Of a stretch of DNA of 64,000 nt, positions 25,680 through 34,861 are shown piece by piece. Position numbers and translations under genes: made by a program. The first letter of the stretch is position 1, and each line of letters begins with the position of its first letter. This stretch comes from Hyphomicrobiales bacterium. GTDB taxonomy: Bacteria; Pseudomonadota; Alphaproteobacteria; Rhizobiales; Rhizobiaceae. The notes under the pieces are model-generated. The model did no database searches, was not told the origin of the DNA, and saw only the letters and a list, made by a program, of their open reading frames with translations. The DNA lies in NCBI GenBank assembly GCA_900472295.1, contig UCIA01000014.1:1-64000 (forward strand), read 5' to 3'.

Positions 25680-27094
25680 AGCGGAAGCATGTCTTTCAGG
25701 CGCAGCAGCGCGATGCGCTCGACCTGTTTGCAAGCGGTATCGAGTTCGACGCCACGGCTGTTGCCGATGCGCGCCTCGAACTCGGCGAGGATTTCCTCCT
25801 TGGTCTTGCCCCGCACCGCAATGATGAAGGGAAAGCCGAAGGTTGTGACGTAAGCGGCGTTCAGCTTGGAAAACAGCTCGCGCTCCTTGTCGGTCAGCGC
25901 ATCGAGCCCGGCGGAGGCCTGCTCGCGGGTCGATTCCGCCGTCAGCCGCTTGGCCTTAGCGAGTTTGCCGGCAAGGTCGGGATGGGCATTGAGCACACCG
26001 AGCCGTTCGGTCTCATTTGCGGCGCGGAAGACGCGGCAGAGCGCATTGTGCAGGCCGCCGGCGCTGTCATGCGCGGGTCCGAGTTCCAGCTCAAACGCGC
26101 GTTCGGCAATCCATGGCGAATGTTCGAACACGCCGCCGAATGAGTGGACGAAGGTCTCGAACTCCATCGTCGACGGCTTGAGTGACGCTGGCTGGTAAGG
26201 ATGATGCTCCTGCCAGTGCCGGGCGATATCGATGCGCCGCGCCAGCCAGACCTTGTCGTGCGACTTCACATAGTCGACGAAGCGTTTCAGCGCCGCCACC
26301 CGGCCGGGCCGGCCGACGAGGCGGCAATGCAGGCCGATATTCATCATGCGCGGCCGTCCGGCCTTGCCCTCGGCATAAAGCGTCTCGAAACTGTCCTTCA
26401 GATAGGCAAAGAACTGGTCGCCGGAGTTAAAACCCTGCGGTGTGGCAAAGCGCATGTCGTTGGCGTCGAGCGTGTAGGGGATGACGAGTTGGGTGCCGCC
26501 GCTGTGCTCGAACCAGTAGGGCAATTCATCGTCATATGTGTCCGAGACATAGTCGAAGCCGCCTTCTTCGGCGACCAGCCGGACCGTATTGACCGAAGTG
26601 CGGCCGGTGTACCAACCGGTCGGGCGCTGTCCCGTCACCTCGTAATGCAGCTTGATCGCCGCTTCGAGGTCGCGGCGTTCATCTTCGGCGCTGTGGTCGC
26701 GGTAGTCGATCCATTTCAGTCCGTGCGAGGCCATCTCCCAGCCGGCCTCCTGCATCGCCGCAACCTGGTCGGGTGAGCGCGCAAGGGCGGTGGCGACGCC
26801 GTAGCAGGTCACCGGCACCTGCGATTCGCTGAACAGGCGCAGCAGCCGCCAGAAGCCGGCGCGGGCGCCATATTCGTAGATCGATTCCATGTTCCAGTGG
26901 CGCTGTCCCACCCAGGGTGCCGCGCCGACGATCTCCGACAGGAAGGCTTCGGACGCCTTATCGCCGTGCAGCACGCAGTTCTCGCCGCCTTCCTCGTAAT
27001 TGACGACGAATTGCACCGCTACATGCGCGCCGCCGGGCCATTTCGGATCCGGCGGATTGGCTCCATAGCCGCGCATGTCTCTGGAATAACGCAT
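25676..27094 (-). CDS. puuE-uraD: Bifunctional allantoinase PuuE / OHCU decarboxylase UraD fusion
   Basis: This 472-residue protein carries two steps of urate breakdown. Residues 1-300 are the PuuE polysaccharide-deacetylase-like allantoinase (RDMRGYGANPPDPKWPGGAHV, WEMASHGLKWIDYRDH, RPTGWYTGRTS). Residues 310-472 are UraD (FVHSFGGVFEHSPWIAERAFE, NAHPDLAGKLA, FGFPFIIAVRGKTKEEIL), which decarboxylates OHCU to S-allantoin. ATG 27094 has GGGAGGGG upstream; 47 extra upstream codons are unsupported. The stop codon lies within the arm of repeat B. It is divergent from uraH-xdhABC. Confidence 0.93.
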   Translation of the reverse strand: MRYSRDMRGYGANPPDPKWPGGAHVAVQFVVNYEEGGENCVLHGDKASEAFLSEIVGAAPWVGQRHWNMESIYEYGARAGFWRLLRLFSESQVPVTCYGVATALARSPDQVAAMQEAGWEMASHGLKWIDYRDHSAEDERRDLEAAIKLHYEVTGQRPTGWYTGRTSVNTVRLVAEEGGFDYVSDTYDDELPYWFEHSGGTQLVIPYTLDANDMRFATPQGFNSGDQFFAYLKDSFETLYAEGKAGRPRMMNIGLHCRLVGRPGRVAALKRFVDYVKSHDKVWLARRIDIARHWQEHHPYQPASLKPSTMEFETFVHSFGGVFEHSPWIAERAFELELGPAHDSAGGLHNALCRVFRAANETERLGVLNAHPDLAGKLAKAKRLTAESTREQASAGLDALTDKERELFSKLNAAYVTTFGFPFIIAVRGKTKEEILAEFEARIGNSRGVELDTACKQVERIALLRLKDMLPL

Positions 27095-27293
27095 TGCCCC
27101 TCCCTGCCGGACGCTGCCGGAAGTTGTGATCAGGATAGTCGAAAGGGCTGCCGGCGCATTCCCCCGAAATTTTTGAAAGTGTTTTTGTGCCACTCCGCTC
27201 GACCGGGACTTATGCATCGCCTTTAATTGGCGCACAATTCATTGCTTTGTTCGATTGTACCGAGCCAGTTCGTTCTGGAGATGGGAGGCGCCA
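27095..27293. promoter_or_regulatory. Divergent promoter region puuE-uraD / uraH-xdh
   Basis: These 199 bases lie between two divergent purine operons and must hold both promoters. The central part is AT-richer (AAATTTTTGAAAGTGTTTTTG). I see no convincing perfect palindrome or riboswitch. Confidence 0.4.
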
Positions 27294-27668
27294 GTGGCAG
27301 AAACGTCGAAAGCCGATGGCGGACGTCTGACGACGCATGTGCTCGACACCGCGACCGGCAAGCCGGCGGCGGGCCTGTCGATCGCACTTTATCGCCTCGA
27401 CGGCTCGGCGCGGACGCTGCTGAAGACGGTTACAACCAATACCGACGGCCGTTGCGATGCGCCGCTGCTGGCAGGTGCGGAGTTCCGTCTTGGCGAGTAT
27501 GAACTGGTCTTTGCCGTCGGCGACTACCTGCGCGGCCAGGGAACCAAACTGCCGGAACCTGCCTTCCTCGACAGCGTGCCGATCCGCTTTGGCATGGCAG
27601 AATCCGTGCATTATCACGTGCCATTGCTTATCTCTCCCTACGGCTACTCGACCTACAGGGGGAGCTGA
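27294..27668 (+). CDS. uraH: 5-hydroxyisourate hydrolase UraH (transthyretin-like)
   Basis: This 124-residue enzyme opens 5-hydroxyisourate to OHCU. The N-terminal [14 protein letters not shown] has the catalytic His, and the protein ends in the hallmark YRGS. A GTG start at 27294 with GGGAGG six bases upstream is preferred to the longer frame from 27255. It heads the uraH-xdhA-xdhB-xdhC set and is four bases from xdhA. Confidence 0.94.
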   Translation: MAETSKADGGRLTTHVLDTATGKPAAGLSIALYRLDGSARTLLKTVTTNTDGRCDAPLLAGAEFRLGEYELVFAVGDYLRGQGTKLPEPAFLDSVPIRFGMAESVHYHVPLLISPYGYSTYRGS

Positions 27669-27671
27669 AGC

Positions 27672-29153
27672 ATGGCCAAGGTCATTATACGCAACGAGAT
27701 CCGCTTCATCCTCAACGGCAGCGATGTCGCATTGTCGTCGGTTGCGCCAGACGCGACCTTGCTCGACTGGCTGCGGCTGGAGCGCTCGCTGCGCGGCACC
27801 AAGGAAGGCTGCGCCGAAGGCGATTGCGGCGCCTGCACGGTGCTGGTCGGAAAATTGTCCGCCGGCAAGCTGGTTTACGAAAGCGTCAATGCCTGCATCC
27901 GCTTCCTCGGCTCGCTCGACGGCACCCATGTCGTGACGGTCGAGCATTTGCGCGGCGCGCCTGGTCAGTTGCACCCGGTGCAGCAGGCGATGGTCGATTT
28001 CCACGGCTCGCAATGCGGCTTCTGCACGCCGGGCTTCGTCATGTCACTCTACGGTCTGTGGATGAAGTCGCCGGACCCGTCAAATGCGGCGATCGAAAAG
28101 GCGCTGCAAGGCAATCTCTGCCGCTGCACCGGCTACGAGGCGATCATGCGCGCTGCTCGTGCCATCTCCAGCTATGGCAAGGCGGCAAAGGACCCGCTGG
28201 CGGCCGAGCGCAAGGCGATCACCGCAAGGCTCGAAGCCATGCGTGACGGCGCACGCGTCGAAATCGGCACCGGCAAGCAGCGGCTGATCGTGCCGGCCAA
28301 CGCCGACGATTTCGCCGCCGTGCTGGACAAGCAGCCTGGTGCGACCGTCGTCGCCGGCTCGACCGATGTCGGCCTCTGGGTGACCAAGCATATGCGCGAC
28401 ATCTCGCCGGTGGTCTTCATCGGCAATCTCGACGGGCTGTGCGCGATCTCGGAAGACAGTGACGTCATCACCATCGGCGCCGGCGTCACCTACACCGACG
28501 CCTTCGCGACGCTGGCCAAGCGCATCCCGGCGCTCGGGCCGTTGTTCGACCGCATCGGCGGCGAGCAGGTGCGCAATATGGGCACCATCGGCGGCAACAT
28601 CGCCAATGGCTCGCCGATCGGCGACACGCCGCCGCCCCTGATCGCGCTCGGTGCGCAACTGACGCTGCGCCGTGGCAAGAAGCGGCGCACCATCGCGCTT
28701 GAGGATTTCTTTATCGCCTATGGCAAGCAGGACCGGCAGCCGGGCGAATTCGTCGAGGCCGTGCATGTTCCCGTGCCGGCCAAGGGGACAAAGTTTGCCG
28801 TCTACAAGATCACCAAGCGCCGCGACGAGGACATCACCGCAGCCCTTGGCGCGTTTTTCCTCGACCTGGCCAAGGACGGCACGGTGGCTGATATCTGCAT
28901 CGCCTATGGCGGCATGGCGGCGACGCCGAAGCGGGCCTTCGGTGTCGAAAAGGCACTGCTAGGCAAGCCGTGGACGGAAGCGACGGTGGAAGCAGCGATG
29001 GCCGAATATGCCGGCGATTTCACCCCGCTGACCGACATGCGCGCGTCAGCCGAATACCGGGCGCTGGCGGCCAGGAACCTGCTGCTGCGCTTTTTCGCCG
29101 AGACCAGCGGCAGCAAGGCGCCGTTCCAGGTGTCACGCAACGAGGCGGCCTGA
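27672..29153 (+). CDS. xdhA: Xanthine dehydrogenase small subunit XdhA (2Fe-2S and FAD)
   Basis: This 493-residue subunit carries two 2Fe-2S clusters and FAD. The plant-type cluster is GCAEGDCGACTVLVG near residue 40, and the second is QCGFCTPGF with LCRCTGY (residues 115-155). The FAD domain follows from about 200 (ATVVAGSTDVGLWVTKH, NMGTIGGNIANGSPIGD). It passes electrons from the molybdenum site in XdhB to NAD. Its stop overlaps the xdhB start as TGATG. Confidence 0.95.
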   Translation: MAKVIIRNEIRFILNGSDVALSSVAPDATLLDWLRLERSLRGTKEGCAEGDCGACTVLVGKLSAGKLVYESVNACIRFLGSLDGTHVVTVEHLRGAPGQLHPVQQAMVDFHGSQCGFCTPGFVMSLYGLWMKSPDPSNAAIEKALQGNLCRCTGYEAIMRAARAISSYGKAAKDPLAAERKAITARLEAMRDGARVEIGTGKQRLIVPANADDFAAVLDKQPGATVVAGSTDVGLWVTKHMRDISPVVFIGNLDGLCAISEDSDVITIGAGVTYTDAFATLAKRIPALGPLFDRIGGEQVRNMGTIGGNIANGSPIGDTPPPLIALGAQLTLRRGKKRRTIALEDFFIAYGKQDRQPGEFVEAVHVPVPAKGTKFAVYKITKRRDEDITAALGAFFLDLAKDGTVADICIAYGGMAATPKRAFGVEKALLGKPWTEATVEAAMAEYAGDFTPLTDMRASAEYRALAARNLLLRFFAETSGSKAPFQVSRNEAA

Positions 29154-31501
29154 TGAACAAGCACGCTTCCCCCAGCCTCAAGGCGCAGAAGATTGCCGGC
29201 GGTGTTGCCACCGATCAGCGCCATGATTCCGCGCACAAGCATGTCAGCGGCACCGCGGTGTATATCGACGACATGCCGGAGCCGGCAGGCATGCTGCATG
29301 GTTGCCTCGGCCTGTCGACGGCGACGCATGCGACCATCACAAAAATGGACCTGTCGGCGGTGCATGCGGCGCCGGGCGTCGTCGACGTGCTGACGGCAAG
29401 CGACGTGCCCGGCGAAAACGACATCTCGCCGACCGGCCGTCATGACGAGCCGGTGCTGGCCGACGACAAGGTGCAGTTTTATGGCCAGCCGATCTTCTGC
29501 GTCATTGCGCAGACGCGCGAACAGGCGCGCCGCGCCACGCGGCTGGCCAAGGTGGAATACAGTCCATTGCCATTCGTCACCGATATTGGCGACCTCGACC
29601 CCCGCAAGGACAAACTGGTCACGCCGCCTTTGACATTGAAGCGCGGCGATGCCGCCGCCGCGATCGAGGCGGCACCGCGCCGGCTGAAGGGCAAGATGCG
29701 CATCGGCGGCCAGGAGCATTTCTATCTCGAAGGCCATATCGCTGTGGCCATTCCGGGCGAAGACCAGGACGTCACCATCTATTCCTCGACCCAGCATCCG
29801 AGCGAAGTGCAGCACATGGTCAGCCATGCGCTGGGCGTGCCGAGCAACGCCATCACGGTGGAAATCCGCCGCATGGGCGGCGGCTTCGGCGGCAAGGAAA
29901 CGCAAGGCAATCAGTTTGCCGCGCTGGCCGCGATTGCCGCCAAGAAACACCATCGCGCGGTCAAAATCCGACCCGACCGCGATGACGACATGACCGCCAC
30001 CGGCAAGCGCCACGACTTCCTCGTCGACTACGAGATCGGCTTCGACGACGACGGCAACATTCTGGGCGTCGACTTCATGTTCGCGGCGCGCTGCGGCTTT
30101 TCCTCGGACCTGTCCGGACCGGTCACCGACCGCGCTCTGTTCCACTGCGACAACACCTATTTCTGGCCGGCAGTGCACGCGCAGTCGGCGCCGCTCTACA
30201 CCAACACCGTCTCGAACACGGCGTTTCGCGGCTTCGGCGGCCCGCAAGGCATGGTCGGCGCCGAACGCGTCATCGACGAGGTCGCTTTTGCCGTCGGCAA
30301 GGACCCGCTCGAGATCCGCAAGCAGAACTTTTACGGCACCAGCGACCGCAACGTCACGCCCTATCACCAGACGGTCGAGGACAACATCATCCATCGCATC
30401 GTCGCCGAGCTGGAGGCGAGTGCGGACTATGCAAGCCGCCGCCGCATCATCCAGGCCTTCAACGCCAACAGCCGCTTCATCAAGCGTGGGCTAGCGCTGA
30501 CGCCGGTCAAATTCGGCATCTCGTTCACCGCCACCCACTACAATCAGGCCGGCGCGCTGGTCCATGTCTACACCGACGGTTCGGTGCATCTGAACCATGG
30601 CGGCACCGAGATGGGCCAAGGCCTCTACGTCAAGGTGGCGCAGGTGGTGGCGGAAGAGTTCCAGATCGACCTCGAACAGGTGAAAATCACCGCGACGACA
30701 ACCGGCAAGGTGCCCAACACCTCGGCCACAGCAGCGTCGTCCGGCACCGACCTCAACGGCATGGCGGCGCAGAACGGCGCCCGCCAGATCAAGGACCGGC
30801 TGACCGATTTCGCCGCCGAAAAATACCAGGTGCCGCGCGATCAGGTGCTGTTCCTGCCCAACCGGGTGCGCATCGGCAATCAGGAGATCGCCTTCGCCGA
30901 CCTCGTCAAGCAGGCCTATATGGCGCGCATCCAGCTGTCGGCGGCGGGTTTTTACAAGACGCCGAAAATCCACTGGAGCCGCGATAAGGGCGAGGGCCGT
31001 CCGTTCTATTATTTCGCCTATGGCGCATCGTGTTCGGAAGTCTCGGTCGACACGCTGACCGGCGAATATGTTGTCGAACGCACCGACATCTTGCATGACA
31101 CCGGCCGCTCGCTGAACCGCGCCATCGACCTTGGCCAGATCGAGGGCGGCTTTATTCAGGGCATGGGCTGGCTGACCACGGAAGAATTGTGGTGGGACGA
31201 CAAGGGCCGGCTGCGCACGCACGCGCCGTCGACCTACAAGATCCCGCTGGCGTCCGACCGGCCGAAGATCTTCAACGTCACGCTGGCCGACTGGCCGGAA
31301 GCCAACGAGCCCACGGTACATCGCTCCAAGGCAGTCGGCGAACCGCCCTTCCCGCTCGGCATGTCGGTGCTGCATGCGCTGTCGGACGCGGTGGCGAGCG
31401 TTGCCGACCACAAGGTCTGCCCGCGCCTCGATGCCCCGGCGACGCCAGAGCGCGTGCTCATGGCGATCGAGCGGCTGAAAGCAGCAAACCGGCCTGATTG
31501 A
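29153..31501 (+). CDS. xdhB: Xanthine dehydrogenase molybdenum-binding subunit XdhB
   Basis: This 782-residue catalytic subunit oxidises hypoxanthine and xanthine to urate. Moco-binding motifs are RRMGGGFGGKETQGNQ, NTAFRGFGGPQGM and GTEMGQGLYVKVAQ. The catalytic glutamate is in KAVGEPPFPLGMSVLHA near the C-terminus. ATG 29153 overlaps the xdhA stop; the longer frame from 28970 is within xdhA. Normal full length for the family. Confidence 0.95.
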   Translation: MNKHASPSLKAQKIAGGVATDQRHDSAHKHVSGTAVYIDDMPEPAGMLHGCLGLSTATHATITKMDLSAVHAAPGVVDVLTASDVPGENDISPTGRHDEPVLADDKVQFYGQPIFCVIAQTREQARRATRLAKVEYSPLPFVTDIGDLDPRKDKLVTPPLTLKRGDAAAAIEAAPRRLKGKMRIGGQEHFYLEGHIAVAIPGEDQDVTIYSSTQHPSEVQHMVSHALGVPSNAITVEIRRMGGGFGGKETQGNQFAALAAIAAKKHHRAVKIRPDRDDDMTATGKRHDFLVDYEIGFDDDGNILGVDFMFAARCGFSSDLSGPVTDRALFHCDNTYFWPAVHAQSAPLYTNTVSNTAFRGFGGPQGMVGAERVIDEVAFAVGKDPLEIRKQNFYGTSDRNVTPYHQTVEDNIIHRIVAELEASADYASRRRIIQAFNANSRFIKRGLALTPVKFGISFTATHYNQAGALVHVYTDGSVHLNHGGTEMGQGLYVKVAQVVAEEFQIDLEQVKITATTTGKVPNTSATAASSGTDLNGMAAQNGARQIKDRLTDFAAEKYQVPRDQVLFLPNRVRIGNQEIAFADLVKQAYMARIQLSAAGFYKTPKIHWSRDKGEGRPFYYFAYGASCSEVSVDTLTGEYVVERTDILHDTGRSLNRAIDLGQIEGGFIQGMGWLTTEELWWDDKGRLRTHAPSTYKIPLASDRPKIFNVTLADWPEANEPTVHRSKAVGEPPFPLGMSVLHALSDAVASVADHKVCPRLDAPATPERVLMAIERLKAANRPD

Positions 31502-31559
31502 GCCAGAACGTGCAAGTTCAGTCCACAAACGCTATGTTTCCCAGGTGGGAATGCAGACG

Positions 31560-32558
31560 ATGAACTCGAAAGTGCAAGGCCTTAGAGCTTTTCTCGGCAA
31601 CGCCGGCCGGCTTGCTTTGGTCGAAGTGGCCGGCACCAAAGGCTCGACCCCGCGCGAGAAGGGCGCCTTCATGCTCGTCTCGCCAACGACGATTTTCGGC
31701 ACGATCGGCGGCGGCCAGCTTGAGTATATGGCCATCGACAAGGCACGGCAGATGGTGGGCTCCTCACCCTCCCCCTTGTGGGGAGGGTCGGCCGGCAAGG
31801 TCGGCCGGGGTGCGGCGCTCGAAGGACCCCCACCCCGGACGACTGCGTCGTCCGACCCTCCCCACAAGGGGGAGGGTAAAGAAGCCCGCATCGCGGTCGA
31901 CGAAGTCTGCTCCACGCTTGACGTGCCGCTTGGGCCGGAGATCGGCCAGTGCTGCGGCGGGCGGGTCGAAGTCTTGATCCGCCTGGTCGATGCAGCACTT
32001 GCCGCCGAACTGATCGCTGCAGCGGAAGCTGAGGAAGCCCATCTGCCGTATGTCTATATCTTCGGCGGCGGGCATGTCGGCCAGGCGCTAGCGGCTTCGG
32101 TTGCACTGCTTCCGGTGCATGCCGTCGTCATCGAGACGCGGGCCGAAGCGCTGGAAGGCATGCCGGAGACCGTCGAGACGCGGCTGACACCGGTGCCCGA
32201 GGCCGAGATACGCAAAGCCCCCGCCGGCACCGCTTTCGCCATCCTCACACACGACCATGCCTTGGATTTCCTCATCGTAGCCGAAGCGCTGAAGCGCGAC
32301 GACGCGGCCTATGTCGGCATGATCGGCTCGAAGACCAAGAAAGCGACGTTCAGGAACTGGTTCCTGAAATCGGCGGATGGGTCAGAAGCCGAGTTCTCCC
32401 GTCTTGTCTCTCCGGTCGGCGGCGATGCAGTGAAAGACAAACGCCCGACCGTCATCGCGGCGCTTGCTGCTGCCGAGATCATGACGGCGCTGGTCGTTCA
32501 CAGCGCGGCGCCAAATGCCGACCATCAGGTTCAGCGGGGCAAAGCATTAGCCGGCTAA
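31560..32558 (+). CDS. xdhC: XdhC molybdenum-cofactor maturation factor, interrupted in frame by a palindromic repeat
   Basis: This protein of about 332 residues binds and sulphurates Moco for XdhB. The XdhC N-domain (VEVAGTKGSTPREKGAFM, IGGGQLEYMAIDKARQM) continues after an insertion with LGPEIGQCCGGRVEV. A Rossmann domain follows (YIFGGGHVGQALAASV, YVGMIGSKTKKATF). Residues 69-107 are the in-frame translation of a 112-bp repeat (31766-31877), giving a Pro/Gly-rich loop absent from ordinary XdhC. The reading frame is intact on both sides, so the protein may still work. Start choice among GTG 31545, ATG 31551 and ATG 31560 favours the last, ten bases after AGGTGGG. Confidence 0.9.
   Translation: MNSKVQGLRAFLGNAGRLALVEVAGTKGSTPREKGAFMLVSPTTIFGTIGGGQLEYMAIDKARQMVGSSPSPLWGGSAGKVGRGAALEGPPPRTTASSDPPHKGEGKEARIAVDEVCSTLDVPLGPEIGQCCGGRVEVLIRLVDAALAAELIAAAEAEEAHLPYVYIFGGGHVGQALAASVALLPVHAVVIETRAEALEGMPETVETRLTPVPEAEIRKAPAGTAFAILTHDHALDFLIVAEALKRDDAAYVGMIGSKTKKATFRNWFLKSADGSEAEFSRLVSPVGGDAVKDKRPTVIAALAAAEIMTALVVHSAAPNADHQVQRGKALAG
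31766..31877. repeat. Palindromic repeat (family A) inside xdhC
   Basis: Two perfect 26-bp inverted arms (31766-31791 and 31852-31877) enclose two smaller stems: CCGGGGTG with CACCCCGG (31805-31812, 31831-31838) and GGACGAC with GTCGTCC (31837-31853). The arms contain the CCCCTTGTGGGG core also seen at 48828 and 12884. The architecture resembles rhizobial intergenic mosaic elements, but it lies inside a gene. Confidence 0.85.
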
Positions 32559-32570
32559 TTTTCGCAGTAG

Positions 32571-33821
32571 CTAAGCCGGCCGTCTCAGGCCAAGATTTTC
32601 GCGCAGCGTGTTGCCCTCATACTCCAGGCGGAACAGCCTACGCCGTTGCAGTTCCGGCACCACGAGTTCGCAAAAGGCATCGAGCTCGCCGGGGAAATAT
32701 GACGGCATGACATTGAAGCCGTCGGCCCCGCCGCCTTCAAACCGCGCCTGCAACTCGTCGGCGATCTGCGCCGGGGTACCGACGATACGCCAATGGCCGC
32801 GCGCGCCGGCGAAATGACGGGCAAGCTGGCGGATGGAAAGGCCGTCGCGGCGCGATTGCTCGACAACCAGCGCCTGGCGGCTTTTCATGCCCTCGGTCTC
32901 CGGCAGTTCCGGCATAGGTCCATCGATCGGATAGCGCCAAAGATCGGAGATGCTGAGATAGCTGGACAGCAAGGCAAGACCGACATCGTCGGGGATGAGC
33001 GCTTGCAAGTCCTCGTGCTTCTCCCGGGCTTCGGCCTCGGTTTTAGCCACCACGGGCGACACGCCAGGCATGATCTTGATGTCGTCGGGCTCGCGCCCAT
33101 AGGCCGCCATGCGCCCCTTGAGATCATCGTAAAAGGCCTTGGCTTCCTCGAGGGTCTGCGCCGCGGTGAACACCACGTCGGCGGTGCGGGCGGCAAGGTC
33201 GCGGCCGACATCCGAGGCGCCGGCCTGTACCATCACCGGTGCGCCCTGCGGCGAGCGCGGCAGGTCGAGCGGGTCGCGTACCGAGAAACTCTGGCCGTCA
33301 TGGCCTTGAAAGCTGCCGCCTTGCCAAAGTCCTGACACCACCTCGGCGAATTCGCGCGCCCGCTCATAGCGGTCGGCGTGGGGTTTGAGGCCCGTCGCGC
33401 CGAAATTGGCGGCTTCGATGGGGCTGGCCGATGTGACCAGGTTCCAGCCGGCCCGGCCGCCGCTTAAGTGATCGAGCGACAGGAAGGTGCGCGACAGGCC
33501 ATAGGGTTCGTTGTAGCTGGTCGAGGCCGTGGAGACGAGGCCGACGCGGCTGGTCTGGACGGCAAGCGCCGACAGCAGGCTGATCGGTTCGAAGCCGATC
33601 GAGCGCGAGGTCTGGCTGGCGATGCCGACATTGGCTTCGCGCAGGCCGGCGGCGTCTTCGCAGAAAATCATGTCGAACTTCGCCGCTTCCGCTATGCGCG
33701 CCAGCTGGATGTAATGGCCGATATCGATGCCGGCCGTCACATGCGCCTTGGGGTGGCGCCAGGCGGCGATGTGGTGGCCGGTCGCCCACAGAAAGGCACC
33801 GAGCTTCATCTGGCGGGTCAT
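32571..33821 (-). CDS. LLM-class flavin-dependent monooxygenase (NtaA/DszA type)
   Basis: This 416-residue two-component flavin monooxygenase is of the NtaA/SnaA/DszA group. It needs reduced FMN from a partner reductase, which is not seen here. Landmarks are MKLGAFLWATGHHIAAWRHP, FDMIFCEDA, GRAGWNLVTSASPIEAANFG and PVMVQAGASDVGRDLAARTA. Its ATG overlaps the stop of the upstream monooxygenase gene by four bases. It lies within the purine island, convergent with xdhC. The substrate may be a nitrogen heterocycle or sulphur compound; this is not decided by sequence. Confidence 0.85.
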   Translation of the reverse strand: MTRQMKLGAFLWATGHHIAAWRHPKAHVTAGIDIGHYIQLARIAEAAKFDMIFCEDAAGLREANVGIASQTSRSIGFEPISLLSALAVQTSRVGLVSTASTSYNEPYGLSRTFLSLDHLSGGRAGWNLVTSASPIEAANFGATGLKPHADRYERAREFAEVVSGLWQGGSFQGHDGQSFSVRDPLDLPRSPQGAPVMVQAGASDVGRDLAARTADVVFTAAQTLEEAKAFYDDLKGRMAAYGREPDDIKIMPGVSPVVAKTEAEAREKHEDLQALIPDDVGLALLSSYLSISDLWRYPIDGPMPELPETEGMKSRQALVVEQSRRDGLSIRQLARHFAGARGHWRIVGTPAQIADELQARFEGGGADGFNVMPSYFPGELDAFCELVVPELQRRRLFRLEYEGNTLRENLGLRRPA

Positions 33822-34750
33822 TGGTCGCCTCCGGCAAGCCCGAGATGAGAGCGCAACGTCGTTCCGGGATAGTCCGCACGGACAAGGCCGCGCCGCTGCA
33901 ATTCCGGCAGCACGCGACTGACGAAACCGTCGATTGCCGAGGGCGCCATTGCGATGTTGAACCCATCGCAGTTTTGCGAACGGAACGACGCATCGAGACT
34001 GTCGGCAGCGACATCTGCGCCCACGTTCAGCAGCAGTTTGACCGAGTCTGGTTCCCGTCCGCAGGCGGCGATGCGGCGCCTGAGATCGTCCTGGCGCGCC
34101 TTGGCGTCCTGAGCCTGGTCCAGCAGGATGACATCGGCGGTGCGGGCCGCGATATCCAGGTCGGCCTCCGACACATCAGACATCACCAGCACCGGCTTAC
34201 CCTGCAGCGAGCGAGCGACGTTCAGCGGTCCGCGCACGGAGAAGAATTCGCCCTTATGGTCGAGCAGATGCATCTTTTCGGGGGCGTGAAAGCGGCCACC
34301 GGCTTTGTCGAACAGCAGCGCGTCAGTGTCCCAGCCCTGCCACAGACCCTGAACGATGCCGATATACTCCTCCGTGCGGCGACGGAAATCGGCGTCGGAA
34401 AATCCATCCGGCCGGCTGAAATTGGCGGCCTCGCGCGGCGCCTGCGCCATGGTCGCTTGCCAGCCTGCGCGGCCGTGGCTGATAACATCGAGCGAGGCAA
34501 AACGGCGTGCCAGATTGTAGGGCTGATGGGTGACCGTCGAAGCGGCGGCAACGAGGCCGATCCTGCTCGTCACCGTCGCCAGCGCCGCCAGCAGGGTCGT
34601 CGCTTCGAAGGACCCGGCGCTGTCCGACACGGAATCATCGAGGATAATCATGTCCAGGCCGGCAGCCTCCGCCTGCTTGGCAAAGCCGGCGAGGTCGCTG
34701 AACGTGAGCGGCTGCCCGGAAGCATTGTTGAGCGAAACGGCGAGATGCAT
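33818..34750 (-). CDS. LLM-class flavin-dependent monooxygenase, short form
   Basis: This 310-residue luciferase-like flavin enzyme is paired with the one at 32571. It has MHLAVSLNNASGQPLTFSDL, GLDMIILDDSVSD, ISHGRAGWQATMAQAPREAANF and KPVLVMSDVSEADLDIAARTAD. It is shorter than its neighbour, lacking part of the insertions. The four-base overlap implies coupled expression, so the two may act on the same compound or form a heteromer. The LysR gene upstream in the same direction may control them. Confidence 0.82.
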   Translation of the reverse strand: MHLAVSLNNASGQPLTFSDLAGFAKQAEAAGLDMIILDDSVSDSAGSFEATTLLAALATVTSRIGLVAAASTVTHQPYNLARRFASLDVISHGRAGWQATMAQAPREAANFSRPDGFSDADFRRRTEEYIGIVQGLWQGWDTDALLFDKAGGRFHAPEKMHLLDHKGEFFSVRGPLNVARSLQGKPVLVMSDVSEADLDIAARTADVILLDQAQDAKARQDDLRRRIAACGREPDSVKLLLNVGADVAADSLDASFRSQNCDGFNIAMAPSAIDGFVSRVLPELQRRGLVRADYPGTTLRSHLGLAGGDQ

Positions 34751-34861
34751 TGTTGTTTGCTCGGCGGTCGGCGCGGGAAGGCGGAGTATGCAAACCTAAG
34801 GTCGCCTGCGTGCAAGGCAACCCTTGCGACTGGGCCAACGGTCCATCACGTGCCGGCCAGG

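Noticed and set aside
28904..30394. A 496-codon minus-strand frame opposite xdhA and xdhB
   Set aside because: The opposite strand encodes two complete xanthine dehydrogenase subunits with all motifs; the antisense frame has no recognisable domain or ribosome site.
31560..32558. xdhC as a pseudogene because of the repeat insertion
   Set aside because: The reading frame is continuous, and both XdhC domains with their motifs are intact on either side of the insert.
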